A stretch of DNA of 64,000 nt from Paenibacillus sp. FSL M7-0420 (GTDB lineage: Bacteria; Bacillota; Bacilli; Paenibacillales; Paenibacillaceae), in assembly GCF_038002345.1 (NCBI RefSeq), contig NZ_JBBOCJ010000001.1, positions 3,844,001-3,908,000 of the forward strand, in the 5' to 3' direction. This document shows positions 15,966-23,704 of the stretch, in pieces. Position numbers and translations under genes: made by a program. The notes below the pieces were generated by a model, which worked only from the letters and a program-made list of their open reading frames with translations, was not told where the DNA came from and did not search any database. The first letter of the stretch is position 1; every line of letters starts with the position of its first letter.

Positions 15966-16835
15966 TTGTTAGACAATCATTCATTTCCTGAATCCCATAC
16001 TACGAATCCCGGACTGCCGGAGCTGCAAGCGGATTGCCTGAACTGCTTCGGGTTATGCTGCGCAGCGCTTCATTTCTCTGCATCCTCAGACTTCGCCATA
16101 GACAAGCCTGCCGGACAGCCCTGTCCCAATCTGCGGGAAGACTTCCTCTGCGGCATTCATACTGAGCTACGGGAACGCGGCTTCCGGGGCTGCACCGTGT
16201 ACGACTGCTTCGGGGCCGGGCAGAAAATCTCTAATCTGACCTATGGCGGACGCGACTGGCGTCAGGCTCCCGAGACTGCAGGACAGATGTTCGAGGTTCT
16301 TCCCGTAATGCGCCAGCTGCATGAGCTGCTATGGTATCTGCACGAGGCACTCACGCTGCGCGGGGCCGAGACCCTGCATGATTCGCTTATCAAAATGCTG
16401 GAGCAGACGCAGGCCCTCACCCTGCTCAGCCCCGACAAGCTGCTTCAGCTCGAAGTGCCCCTGCACCGCGCTGAAGTCAACGAGCTGCTGCTGCGTGCCA
16501 GCGAGCTGGCGCGCACCGCTGCCCGTAAGCAGCTCTCCCCGGCTCCGAAGCGCCAGAAGAACTATGGCCGCGGAGCCGATCTGATTGGGGCCAAGCTGCG
16601 CGGGGCCGACCTCCGCTGCCTCAGCTTACGCGGCGCGTATCTGATCGCTGCAGATCTCAGCGGCGCTGACCTGCGGTTCGCCGATCTGATTGGCGCGGAC
16701 TTCCGTGACACGAATCTGCGCGGAGCCGATCTGCGGGGCAGCCTCTTCCTGACTCAGGCGCAGCTGCAAGCTGCGCAAGGCAGCCCGTCCACCAAGTTGC
16801 CGGAATCCTTAAGGCATCCGGAGCACTGGGCTTGA
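15966..16835 (+). CDS. Cysteine-cluster and pentapeptide-repeat protein
   Basis: 289 residues from a TTG, 7 bases after GGAGG. The N-terminal part has a dense cysteine set at 24, 27, 31, 32, 53, 62, 76 and 81 (CLNCFGLCC, FLCGIH, RGCTVYDCFGAG), suggesting a bound metal or iron-sulfur cluster. A helical middle (about 100-190) follows. Residues about 203-260 are pentapeptide repeats of A(D/N)LxG type (GADLIGAKLRGADLRCLSLR and four to five more), which form a right-handed beta helix. The combination resembles 'pentapeptide repeat' proteins of Bacillales, function unknown. Ends 9 bases before a terminator. Confidence 0.85.
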   Translation: MLDNHSFPESHTTNPGLPELQADCLNCFGLCCAALHFSASSDFAIDKPAGQPCPNLREDFLCGIHTELRERGFRGCTVYDCFGAGQKISNLTYGGRDWRQAPETAGQMFEVLPVMRQLHELLWYLHEALTLRGAETLHDSLIKMLEQTQALTLLSPDKLLQLEVPLHRAEVNELLLRASELARTAARKQLSPAPKRQKNYGRGADLIGAKLRGADLRCLSLRGAYLIAADLSGADLRFADLIGADFRDTNLRGADLRGSLFLTQAQLQAAQGSPSTKLPESLRHPEHWA

Positions 16836-16843
16836 GGAGAATA

Positions 16844-16872
16844 AACCGGATGATGTTCTATCCGGTTTTTTT
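16844..16872 (+). terminator. Rho-independent terminator after pentapeptide gene
   Basis: AACCGGAT and ATCCGGTT form a perfect 8-bp stem around an 8-base loop, and the stem runs into seven Ts. Confidence 0.93.
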
Positions 16873-16906
16873 GTGACGTCCAGAGGGTTGGTTCAACGAT
16901 TTTCCC

Positions 16907-16935
16907 TTGCCATTTGCCTGCCGATGTTTTATATT
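16907..16935 (+). promoter_or_regulatory. SigA-type promoter of TetR-map unit
   Basis: TTGCCA at 16907-16912, a 17-base spacer, then TATATT at 16930-16935, 43 bases before the ATG. A second TATAAT-like box lies closer (near 16952) but only 12 bases after a TTGACA, so it is less likely. Confidence 0.6.
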
Positions 16936-16977
16936 GACATGACAGCAGGTCTATAATAAATGAGGTGAACGGATAAG

Positions 16978-17604
16978 ATGACTCCCCGCACGAAGGAACA
17001 GAACGAAGATATCCGGCTGCGGCGGCTGGTGCAGATCCGCAAAGCAGCAGCGGACGTATTTTTGAATAAAGGGCCTTTATTAGAAATCCGGGATGTGGCT
17101 GCGGAGGCCGGTCTCGGTTATGGTACGGTCTATCATTATTACAGCAATAAGGGTGATTTGCTTCACGACTTGTTATGGGATGCGCTCGACCGGGCCGGGG
17201 AATGGCTGAAGTTCCCGCCTATGGCAGAGCCCGGGCTACCGCTAAAGATCCCGCTGGAGGGTTCTGCCGCCGGGGTGCGGCTATTGCAGCTATGGGCGGA
17301 GGATCACGCTATCTATCTGCTGTGTAAGCAGGCTGGTGAGGGATTCCCTTCCCTGCCTGAAGCCCGCTCTTCCCCGCTCACTGCCGAGTTCCGGCGGGAG
17401 GTGCTGACCCCGCTGTCCATGATGCTTGGCACTGGACTTACGGAGGAATCACTTTCTCCTGGAGGGACAGTAGTCGATGCGCCGTCTGGATTACAATATA
17501 CAGAGATGCTGTTAGCCGCTCTGGTTGGCTGTGCTGCTTTGTCCCTCCGGCGGGGACAGCTGAATGAAGAGGCACCGGAGATCGTCAGGGTTCTTAAACT
17601 ATAA
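16978..17604 (+). CDS. TetR-family transcriptional regulator
   Basis: 208 residues. The helix-turn-helix spans about residues 15-60, with LVQIRKAAADVFLNKG and the recognition helix in AGLGYGTVYHYYSNKGDLL. The remainder is a helical ligand domain without recognisable specificity. ATG follows GAGGTGAAC at a good distance. It lies 43 bases upstream of the methionine aminopeptidase gene in the same direction and may share its transcript. Target genes cannot be told. Confidence 0.93.
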   Translation: MTPRTKEQNEDIRLRRLVQIRKAAADVFLNKGPLLEIRDVAAEAGLGYGTVYHYYSNKGDLLHDLLWDALDRAGEWLKFPPMAEPGLPLKIPLEGSAAGVRLLQLWAEDHAIYLLCKQAGEGFPSLPEARSSPLTAEFRREVLTPLSMMLGTGLTEESLSPGGTVVDAPSGLQYTEMLLAALVGCAALSLRRGQLNEEAPEIVRVLKL

Positions 17605-17647
17605 AAGATTGAAACTATTAAAGGATGAAGGAGCGGATACACACAGC

Positions 17648-18397
17648 ATGATTATTCTTAAATCCCCCAGAGAAATTGAAGAGATGAAGCAAGCCAGCCA
17701 AATTGTGGCCGACTGCTACCGTGAGGTGTCCAAGCGGATTGTACCCGGAATCACTACGCTTGAAATTAATGACTTTGTGGCAAAACATATCACCAAGCTA
17801 GGCGGCAAGCAGTTCACCAAAGGCTACAACGGATTCCCTGCCGAGACCTGCATATCCATTAATGATGTGGTTGCCCATGGGATTCCATCCAGCAGACGGG
17901 TCGTGAAGGAAGGCGACTTGCTGAAGCTGGACATTGTGGCGCAATACGGGGGTTGGTTCGGAGATTCGTGCGTGAGCTACGCTGTCGGTGAGATCGGGCC
18001 GGAGGCACAGAGATTAATGCAGGTAACGAAGGAGTGCCTGGATCTGGGGATCGCCCGGGCTGTTCCGGGAGGACGGCTGGGCGACATCATATCGGCCATA
18101 CAACAGCATGCCGAAGCACACGGTTATTCGGTCGTGCGCGATCTGCTGGCGCATGGCATCGGACGAAGCCTGCATGAAGAGCCGAGCTACGTGCACATCG
18201 GCACCGCAGGCAAAGGCCTCCGACTCAAAGAAGGCATGGTATTTACGATTGAGCCGATGATTAACGAAGGCACGTACCACATCACCATAGACGATGATGA
18301 ATGGACAGCGAGAACGGCTGACGGCAAGCTGTCCGCGCAGTATGAGCACACCATTGCCATCACTGCAGATGGACCGCTGATTTTAACGGCCCAGTAA
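17648..18397 (+). CDS. map: Methionine aminopeptidase, type I
   Basis: 249 residues of pita-bread fold. The five metal ligands and the catalytic His are all in place: His78 (VVAHGIP), Asp95 (KLDIVA), Asp106 (FGDSCV), His169 (GHGIG context, LLAHGIGRSLHEEP), Glu202 (FTIEPM) and Glu233 (QYEHTIAI). It removes the initiator Met from nascent proteins. Only a distant GAAGGAG (about 14 bases) precedes the ATG. It is not in the usual ribosomal-protein/adk setting, so it is likely a second, non-core copy (inference). Confidence 0.95.
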   Translation: MIILKSPREIEEMKQASQIVADCYREVSKRIVPGITTLEINDFVAKHITKLGGKQFTKGYNGFPAETCISINDVVAHGIPSSRRVVKEGDLLKLDIVAQYGGWFGDSCVSYAVGEIGPEAQRLMQVTKECLDLGIARAVPGGRLGDIISAIQQHAEAHGYSVVRDLLAHGIGRSLHEEPSYVHIGTAGKGLRLKEGMVFTIEPMINEGTYHITIDDDEWTARTADGKLSAQYEHTIAITADGPLILTAQ

Positions 18398-18458
18398 TCA
18401 TTGAAGTAGAACGTTAACACATATAGGCTAGATTAAGTTGACCACTTACGAACCCTAC

Positions 18459-18520
18459 AAACCCTCCCGTTTCTGTCTAGGAACTGACCCCAATTAGAGA
18501 TCGGGAGGGTTTTGTTTTTT
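18459..18520 (+). terminator. Terminator downstream of methionine aminopeptidase
   Basis: AAACCCTCCCG at 18459 pairs perfectly with CGGGAGGGTTT at 18502-18512, followed by TGTTTTTT. The loop is long (32 bases). Confidence 0.75.
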
Positions 18521-18627
18521 ACCTTTATGACCGGGTTTTGCAGTTACGGCGTTGGATGCTGTCGTGCGATTGGGTGGTCCTGCTTGTCGGTTGCTGGGTA
18601 GTGTCTTGGGGTTAGGTTTTGAACTTA

Positions 18628-18656
18628 CTATTGTGAATTTTTCATGTATTGAATTT
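18628..18656 (+). repeat. AT-rich dispersed repeat, copy 2
   Basis: CTATTGTGAATTTTTCATGT then ATTGAATTT: matches the copy at 10657 with a few changes in the 3' part. Confidence 0.7.
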
Positions 18657-18720
18657 TTAACTAATTTTGAGTTCAAAGCAGCAGTTATTTAGGTGCTTTA
18701 GACGCTGGAACGACAGCAAA

Positions 18721-18901
18721 TGTATTTTGTACAATAGAACGCGGTAAAAACGGCTTCGAAAAAGAATCTATTGTATTCGGTACAATTGAATGTTGTACCA
18801 AGGCCCTTTTTCATCCAAAACACAACATTCCACTGTATGAAATACAATAGAATCTCATTTCACGGTCAGGTATGTGTTTTCTATTGCAGGAAATACAATC
18901 A
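18721..18901. repeat. Cluster of four short inverted repeats (TTGTA-N5-TACAA type)
   Basis: Four related imperfect palindromes: TGTATTTTGTACAATAGAA at 18721, CTATTGTATTCGGTACAATT at 18768, CTGTATGAAATACAATAGAA at 18833 and CTATTGCAGGAAATACAATC at 18881, about 50-65 bases apart. The arms are 4-5 bases around a 5-base centre, and CTATTG or its complement flanks most of them. A solitary half, TTGTACC, lies near 18792. Whether these are protein sites or small hairpins is unknown. Confidence 0.6.
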
Positions 18902-18939
18902 GCTACCGGTATCCAGATAAATGACCGGGTTTTGCGGTT

Positions 18940-18968
18940 CTATTATGAATTTTTCATATGTTGAAATT
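18940..18968 (+). repeat. AT-rich dispersed repeat, copy 3
   Basis: CTATTATGAATTTTTCATAT then GTTGAAATT: differs from the copy at 10657 at one position. It follows directly on the second ATGACCGGGTTTTGC repeat. Confidence 0.75.
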
Positions 18969-19036
18969 TAATAATCAATATTTAGGTGGTTAGTCCTTTG
19001 ACTTGTCGGTTTGCCGGCCGGTCGCTACTAGAAATA

Positions 19037-20329
19037 CTAATCCTTGCCGTGCTGCTCCCCTCGAATCTCACCCGGCAGCTTCAGCACAGTTACCTTGTCA
19101 CCGGCAGATAATTGTCCGCTGTCCGGCGGGATGACGATCAGGCAATCGCTGTCTTTGATCGTAACCGTGACGGATGACTCGTCTACAGCGGCTGGATAAG
19201 CATAGAGCACTGCTTCGCGGATCTCCAGACGGGCGCGGACATAGCGGGTGAAGCTGTTGGCCCGCTTATAATCTTCACCCAGCACCGCGGTCCACTCGGG
19301 CAGATACGGCTGGGCTGCACCCTGCATCAGCCCGATGACCGGACGGGCAAACAGCTGGAATCCTACGAAACAGGCGCCCGGATTGCCGGATAAGGCGAGC
19401 AGGATGCTCCCGCCGCGAACGGCTGCTGTAGTGACGCTGCCGGGGCGCATGGCTATTTTATTGAACAGCATCTCTCCGCTCTGCTCACGGACCAAATCCC
19501 CCATAATATCATAATCACCGACAGATACGCCGCCGGTAGTAATCACCAGATCATAGCTCTCCAGGGCCATCTGCACCTTACTGCGGGCCAGCTCCAGATC
19601 ATCGATGATCGCTCCCAGCATCACGGGCTCACCGCCCGCCTCCCGGATTAGCGCCTCCAGCATGGGGGAGTTGCTGTTGCGGATTTTGCCCGGGACTAAC
19701 GGCTCGTCCACCTCCAGCAGTTCAGTTCCGGTAGCGAAGACCGCTACCTTGGGTCTGCGGCGGACCGGAACCTCCGGCACCCCGAGTGCTGCCAGAACAG
19801 CAATTTCACCAGCGCCGATTAGAGTCCCTTCAAGAAGCACTGGATCACCTGTTCTAAGCTCTAACCCGCAAGGGGTAATATGCAGCCCCCGCTCTTGCGG
19901 CTTGCGAATACCGACATAGGTAACTCCGCCTTCCATCCGGCTCTCCGTAGCTTCCATCATAATCACTGTATCTGCGCCGCCTGGAATCTGCGCTCCCGTC
20001 ATAATGCGCGCAGCAGTACCTGCTGTAATCTCTCTGGAGGCTACTGCGCCGCAGGGAATGAGATCTACGACTTCAAGCCATACCGTGTCAGGTTCTCCTG
20101 CCGCTAAAGTGTCTGCCGCAATCACGGCAAAGCCGTCCATGCTGGAGCGGTCAAACGCCGGAAAAGGATGCGGTGCATGCGCAGACTCAGCCAGATAACG
20201 CCCGCTGCTGAGATGCAGGGGTACAGCTTCCTGTGCAAGCAGCGCAGCATAAGGCTTCAGCCTGCCTTGCGCCTCTGCAACTTGAAGCGCTGCCCGCTGA
20301 AATTTATCATTACTATATTCGTTTGTCAC
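19037..20329 (-). CDS. moeA: Molybdopterin molybdotransferase MoeA
   Basis: 430 residues, the usual length. Domain order fits MoeA: an N-terminal region with FDRSSMDGFAV (family D-x-S-x-M-D-G), the MoCF-binding fold at about 175-320 with TTGGVSVGDYD and LSGNPGACFVGFQLF, and a C-terminal beta domain. The enzyme inserts molybdate into adenylylated molybdopterin. Start is GTG, 11 bases after AAGGAG. No other molybdenum-cofactor gene is in the window, so it is isolated here. Confidence 0.96.
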   Translation of the reverse strand: MTNEYSNDKFQRAALQVAEAQGRLKPYAALLAQEAVPLHLSSGRYLAESAHAPHPFPAFDRSSMDGFAVIAADTLAAGEPDTVWLEVVDLIPCGAVASREITAGTAARIMTGAQIPGGADTVIMMEATESRMEGGVTYVGIRKPQERGLHITPCGLELRTGDPVLLEGTLIGAGEIAVLAALGVPEVPVRRRPKVAVFATGTELLEVDEPLVPGKIRNSNSPMLEALIREAGGEPVMLGAIIDDLELARSKVQMALESYDLVITTGGVSVGDYDIMGDLVREQSGEMLFNKIAMRPGSVTTAAVRGGSILLALSGNPGACFVGFQLFARPVIGLMQGAAQPYLPEWTAVLGEDYKRANSFTRYVRARLEIREAVLYAYPAAVDESSVTVTIKDSDCLIVIPPDSGQLSAGDKVTVLKLPGEIRGEQHGKD

Positions 20330-20412
20330 TCTTCAATTCACTCCTTCTGTTTCATCCGGTGGTTTGCTGCTCATAAAGCCAATTATGCCCTATTCTAACA
20401 TGAAGACATAGC

Positions 20413-20453
20413 AAAAGGGATGCACAGGCCTGTAACAAGCGCATGCATCCCTT
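20413..20453 (-). terminator. Terminator after pspA-DUF350-DUF4178 operon
   Basis: AAGGGATGCA (20415) and TGCATCCCTT (20444) form a perfect 10-bp stem with a 19-base loop; TTTT follows on the minus strand. It is downstream of the DUF4178 stop. Confidence 0.8.
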
Positions 20454-20511
20454 ATTCCATTGTGATTCTATTCCGCAGTCAGCAGCGCAGCCGCCCCTGC
20501 TTCAGTTCAGC

Positions 20512-21027
20512 TTAAGATGCGCGGATCACTCTGACATCAGCCGAAAGGACACTTTCACCCTCATAGAGCATAAACCGTCCATTCTGCCATTCCACGCGCA
20601 GCAGCCGCGAATCATCTGACTGGTATTGCCAGACATGCTGCTCCCCGCCGTTCATATAAGGCGTCTGCCCGGTGACGGCGGCATATCCTTCATATTCTTC
20701 CTCCAGATAAAAGGTCCGGTCATCCAGCTCAAGGGTAGCCGGAACCTCGGATGGACTGTCCAGACGCCCGTCTATCGGGTGATACAATCTGTATTGCAGC
20801 TCTTCCCGCTCTTCTATATACAGATAGGCGATCCGGCTCCCGTCGCGCAGCGTCAGTACAACTGCATTACGGCCGCTTGTCTTCGTCCGGCCCGTCACTT
20901 CATAAGTGACCAGGGAGACCTCACAGATATCTCCGGGAGACAGGGTCAGCATGCTTGCAGGCGCTTTAGGCGCCTCCGGCTTCGAGAACAGATTGCCGAT
21001 TCTTTTCCAAAGACCCAAAGCCATCAT
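20512..21027 (-). CDS. DUF4178-domain protein
   Basis: 171 residues. A soluble, strand-rich domain (about 30-165) matches the DUF4178 pattern: LSPGDICEVSLVTYEVTGRT, a central DGSRIAYLYIEER, and VWQYQSDDSRLLRVEWQNG. Three possible starts cluster directly behind AGGAGG: ATG 21027, ATG 21024 and TTG 21018. The last has the best spacing, so the true N-terminus may be three residues shorter. It is the last gene of an operon with pspA and a DUF350 protein, a recurring association in bacteria. Function unknown. Confidence 0.8.
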   Translation of the reverse strand: MMALGLWKRIGNLFSKPEAPKAPASMLTLSPGDICEVSLVTYEVTGRTKTSGRNAVVLTLRDGSRIAYLYIEEREELQYRLYHPIDGRLDSPSEVPATLELDDRTFYLEEEYEGYAAVTGQTPYMNGGEQHVWQYQSDDSRLLRVEWQNGRFMLYEGESVLSADVRVIRAS

Positions 21028-21059
21028 CCTCCTACAGATTGGTACGCTAATCCTTCTTC

Positions 21060-21470
21060 TTATCCGCGTATAAAGGCCGCAATAATCAAGGCTCCCGTCA
21101 CATGCAGCGAGCCTGCCATCAGGCCGTAGCCGACCTTGCCAAGCTGAGTCCCATGATCCAGCTCAAGGTTCCCCCACCGGCTCAGCAGCTGCTCTACCGT
21201 CTTCTCCAGCACGAATAACAGGATAAAAGAGACAATCGAGACGATCAGGGCGGTTCCGAGCCGATTCGCCGCAGCAATGGATGCCGATAGAATATAGCCT
21301 TGTGACAGCAGCTTCAACACCAGCCGGGTAGTCACGGCCATATTTCCTGCCTTCAGCTCTTCCATATCATTATAACGGGTAAACAGCGAATCCACGAGCA
21401 TCAGCACACACAGCAGTACTGCGCCGCTGACCGTCCATACTACCATGGACACCAGGGTATCGAAATCCAT
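21060..21470 (-). CDS. DUF350 inner-membrane protein (YjfL-like)
   Basis: 136 residues with four hydrophobic helices: LVSMVVWTVSGAVLLCVLML, AVTTRLVLKLLSQGYILSAS-like, GTALIVSIVSFILLFVLEKT and a C-terminal SLHVTGALIIAAFI. The pattern and length match DUF350, two-repeat membrane proteins often encoded with PspA. The ATG at 21470 fits the domain; an upstream in-frame ATG at 21518 would add a 16-residue polar leader. It lies between pspA and the DUF4178 gene, separated from pspA by a hairpin. Probably a membrane partner in the envelope-stress unit (inference). Confidence 0.82.
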   Translation of the reverse strand: MDFDTLVSMVVWTVSGAVLLCVLMLVDSLFTRYNDMEELKAGNMAVTTRLVLKLLSQGYILSASIAAANRLGTALIVSIVSFILLFVLEKTVEQLLSRWGNLELDHGTQLGKVGYGLMAGSLHVTGALIIAAFIRG

Positions 21471-21521
21471 TACTCCAGCCCCCGCTTGTTCATATTTCAC
21501 AACTGGTAAGACAAACATAAA

Positions 21522-21558
21522 GCGAAGGAGAAACCGCTGGTTCTGTCTCCCCTTCGCC
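21522..21558 (-). terminator. Hairpin attenuator between pspA and DUF350 genes
   Basis: On the minus strand GCGAAGGGGAGAC pairs with GTTTCTCCTTCGC (two non-Watson-Crick positions), extended by AACC with GGTT, then TTTATG. The T-run is short, so partial readthrough to the downstream genes is likely, which would keep pspA mRNA in excess. Confidence 0.65.
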
Positions 21559-21596
21559 TGTGGACAATTGCCTAAAGTCCGGCTTATGCCAATATG

Positions 21597-22265
21597 TTAT
21601 TGTTTCTCGTATTGCTTCATCAGCGCAGCCAGCTCATCTTCAACCGCCTGGTCTTTGCCCAGCTTCTCGAACTCATCATCCAGCGATTTGTTGCCTGAGC
21701 TCATCTCGTTGCTGGCTTCCGCCTGTGCTTCGGCCTGCAGCATCTTGTCTTCCATCCGTTTGAGTCCGGCAGAAGCAGAGTCGGAGCTGAAGCCGCTCAT
21801 CGCTTTGTTAATTTCGGTCTGTGCCTTCGCAGCGTTGTAACGGGCAACGAGTGTCTCCCGCTTGTTCTTCATCTGGGTAAGCTGTTTGCGCATTTCGTCA
21901 AGCTTGCCGCGCAGGTTGTCTGCGGAAGCCTTGTTCTGGTCGAAGCTGGTCTTGTACTCTACAAGCTTGGCTTCTGCCGATTTCTTCTCTTCAAGAGCAC
22001 GGCGGGCCAGATCGGCGTTACCGGCTTGAGCGGCTGCATGAGCCTGTTGATTACGCTTGTTCACGAGCGCTTCCTGCTCTTCGTACAGCTGTTTGAATTT
22101 CTTCTCAATAGCGATCTGGGCAGCTACCGCTTTCTCAGCATCCTCCAGATCCTCCGTCATGTCACGAATGTACTGGTCGGTCATTTTAACCGGATCTTCC
22201 GCTTTATCGATAATCGCATTCACATTGGACATGGTCAGATCACGCAATCTTTTAAATATAGACAT
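21597..22265 (-). CDS. pspA: PspA/IM30-family envelope-stress protein
   Basis: 222 residues, almost wholly helical coiled coil. It starts MSIFKRLRDLTMSNVNAIID, with the conserved amphipathic membrane-binding helix, then KAEDPVKMTDQYIRDM and long Glu/Lys/Ala-rich heptads (about 30-150), ending with the short segment ELAALMKQYEKQ. PspA forms oligomeric scaffolds on the inner face of damaged membranes (ESCRT-III-like; family knowledge). The ATG follows GGAGGAATGAACG. A SigW-type promoter precedes it, as in the B. subtilis homologue. First gene of the pspA-DUF350-DUF4178 operon. Confidence 0.95.
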   Translation of the reverse strand: MSIFKRLRDLTMSNVNAIIDKAEDPVKMTDQYIRDMTEDLEDAEKAVAAQIAIEKKFKQLYEEQEALVNKRNQQAHAAAQAGNADLARRALEEKKSAEAKLVEYKTSFDQNKASADNLRGKLDEMRKQLTQMKNKRETLVARYNAAKAQTEINKAMSGFSSDSASAGLKRMEDKMLQAEAQAEASNEMSSGNKSLDDEFEKLGKDQAVEDELAALMKQYEKQ

Positions 22266-22310
22266 CGTTCATTCCTCCAAAATAAAAGTTAGTTGTTCAA
22301 TGGTATCTTT

Positions 22311-22336
22311 TACGCAGGGAGACGGGGATCGTTTCA
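22311..22336 (-). promoter_or_regulatory. SigW-type (ECF) promoter of pspA
   Basis: On the minus strand TGAAAC (22331-22336), a 16-base spacer, then CGTA (22311-22314). This is the consensus of extracytoplasmic-function SigW promoters. The start of transcription would fall about 40 bases before the ATG at 22265. The -35 overlaps the last codon region of the upstream gene. Confidence 0.8.
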
Positions 22337-22684
22337 AAAATTTGTGTCAGCCTTCTGTACTAAATATTGCTCCACCTTATCATTCACAATATTTACGACC
22401 GCAAGGATGCCCTCTTTGCTCAGATCGTCATAGTGAATGCCCATCACAACTGTGACTGTCCGGTTCAATGTTGCAGCAGCCTTCAGCGCAATGGCTTCAC
22501 TGATCGTATGCTCCTTATGATGGGGAACGGCAGAGGTCATCACCCGCGCGAATTCTCCGTCCATGTACGCCGTGCTTGCGGCACCGATATGGCGCACGCC
22601 CCCGGTAATCAGCAGCAGCAGATCACGGCCCACCTCGGTCTCGGACAGCACAATATCGTCAGGATGCACCAGATTCGTTGTCAA
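22334..22684 (-). CDS. Small protein with LpdD-like domain (tentative)
   Basis: 116 residues from a TTG at 22684, which has the strong site GGGAGGGG 8 bases upstream; longer in-frame starts lack one. Core motifs are GRDLLLLITGGVRHIGAAST and, later, TVTVVMGIHYDDLSKEGILA. The pattern resembles the prenylated-flavin chaperone-like LpdD family, but I rate the assignment as tentative. It follows pyrD by 87 bases on the same strand and may be the third gene of that operon. Its end overlaps the pspA promoter. Confidence 0.6.
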   Translation of the reverse strand: MTTNLVHPDDIVLSETEVGRDLLLLITGGVRHIGAASTAYMDGEFARVMTSAVPHHKEHTISEAIALKAAATLNRTVTVVMGIHYDDLSKEGILAVVNIVNDKVEQYLVQKADTNF

Positions 22685-22771
22685 GCAGAACACCCCTCCC
22701 TTTATATTAACCATAGGCTGTAGAGATCTCTCATTCTGCGTCAAAAAGATCATTGCAATCCGGCTTGCTGC

Positions 22772-23704
22772 CTATACAATACCACGGATCTCATCCAGTG
22801 AGGAAATATTCTCTTCCTTCATAAACTGCTGCAATTCTTCTACAAGCGTGCTGCCGGCCCGCAAATTCATGAAATTGTAGGTTCCAACCTGTATAACAGT
22901 CGCTCCCGCCATAATAAATTCAATAATATCCGCGGCCGAAGTGATGCCGCCCATGCCGATCACCGGAATAGTTACCCTGCGGGATACCTGATGCACCATA
23001 CGCAGAGCTACCGGCTTAACCGCTGGTCCGGACAGTCCCGCATAGAGGTTATTGAACACACTGCGGCGGCGGCGGACATCAATCTTCATCCCGGAGATCG
23101 TGTTGATCAGAGAGACGGCGTCCGCGCCTTCTGCTTCGCACATCACAGCCATCTCTGCGATATCCTCAGCATTCGGCGACAGCTTCACGGCCAGCGGCAG
23201 ACTTGTAGCCGCCCGTACCGCACGGACCACTTCCTGGGCTGCCGGAGTCTTCACGCCAAAAGCAATCCCGCCCTCCTTCACGTTCGGGCAGGAGATATTC
23301 AGCTCAATCATATCCACTGCCGGCTTCCCGGCCAGAAGACGGGCATCCGCGTCCCGCTGGATCAGCTCCGCGCCCAGTACGTAATCCGCCAGCGTATTGC
23401 CGCCCAGATTCACGATACGTGCGGTATCCAGCGTCTCCCAATACGGCAGCTCCTTGGCCAGAAAGGCCTCTACTCCCGGATTCTCAAGCCCTACGCTGTT
23501 CAGCATACCGGAAGGCGTCTCATAGACGCGGATTCCGGGATTCCCGGCTTTGGCATGAAGCGTAAGCCCTTTGCCGGAGATTCCGCCCAGCAGGGACACA
23601 TCGTATAACCGGCCATACTCACGGCCGAAGCCGAAGGTGCCGGAAGCCATCACAATCGGGTTCTTGAAGGACACACCGGCAATCGTTGCAGTTGTATTAA
23701 TCAT
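22772..23704 (-). CDS. pyrD: Dihydroorotate dehydrogenase B, catalytic subunit
   Basis: 310 residues, FMN-binding TIM barrel. The active-site base of class 1B enzymes is Cys139 in [15 protein letters not shown] contacts are in MASGTFGFG and [14 protein letters not shown]. It oxidises dihydroorotate to orotate in pyrimidine synthesis and passes electrons to NAD via PyrK. Its ATG overlaps pyrK by 8 bases. The other pyr genes are not in this window, so pyrKD is separated from the main operon here. Confidence 0.96.
   Translation of the reverse strand: MINTTATIAGVSFKNPIVMASGTFGFGREYGRLYDVSLLGGISGKGLTLHAKAGNPGIRVYETPSGMLNSVGLENPGVEAFLAKELPYWETLDTARIVNLGGNTLADYVLGAELIQRDADARLLAGKPAVDMIELNISCPNVKEGGIAFGVKTPAAQEVVRAVRAATSLPLAVKLSPNAEDIAEMAVMCEAEGADAVSLINTISGMKIDVRRRRSVFNNLYAGLSGPAVKPVALRMVHQVSRRVTIPVIGMGGITSAADIIEFIMAGATVIQVGTYNFMNLRAGSTLVEELQQFMKEENISSLDEIRGIV

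Larger units (their letters stand above)
18398..19036. other. Gene-free interval rich in repeats
   Basis: No supported gene. It contains a terminator-like hairpin (18459-18520), two copies of an AT-rich repeat, a 19-base direct repeat beginning ATGACCGGGTTTTGC at 18527 and 18921 (one mismatch), and a cluster of short inverted repeats at 18721-18901. Segments such as CTTGTCGGTT also recur near 18583 and 19000. Confidence 0.75.
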
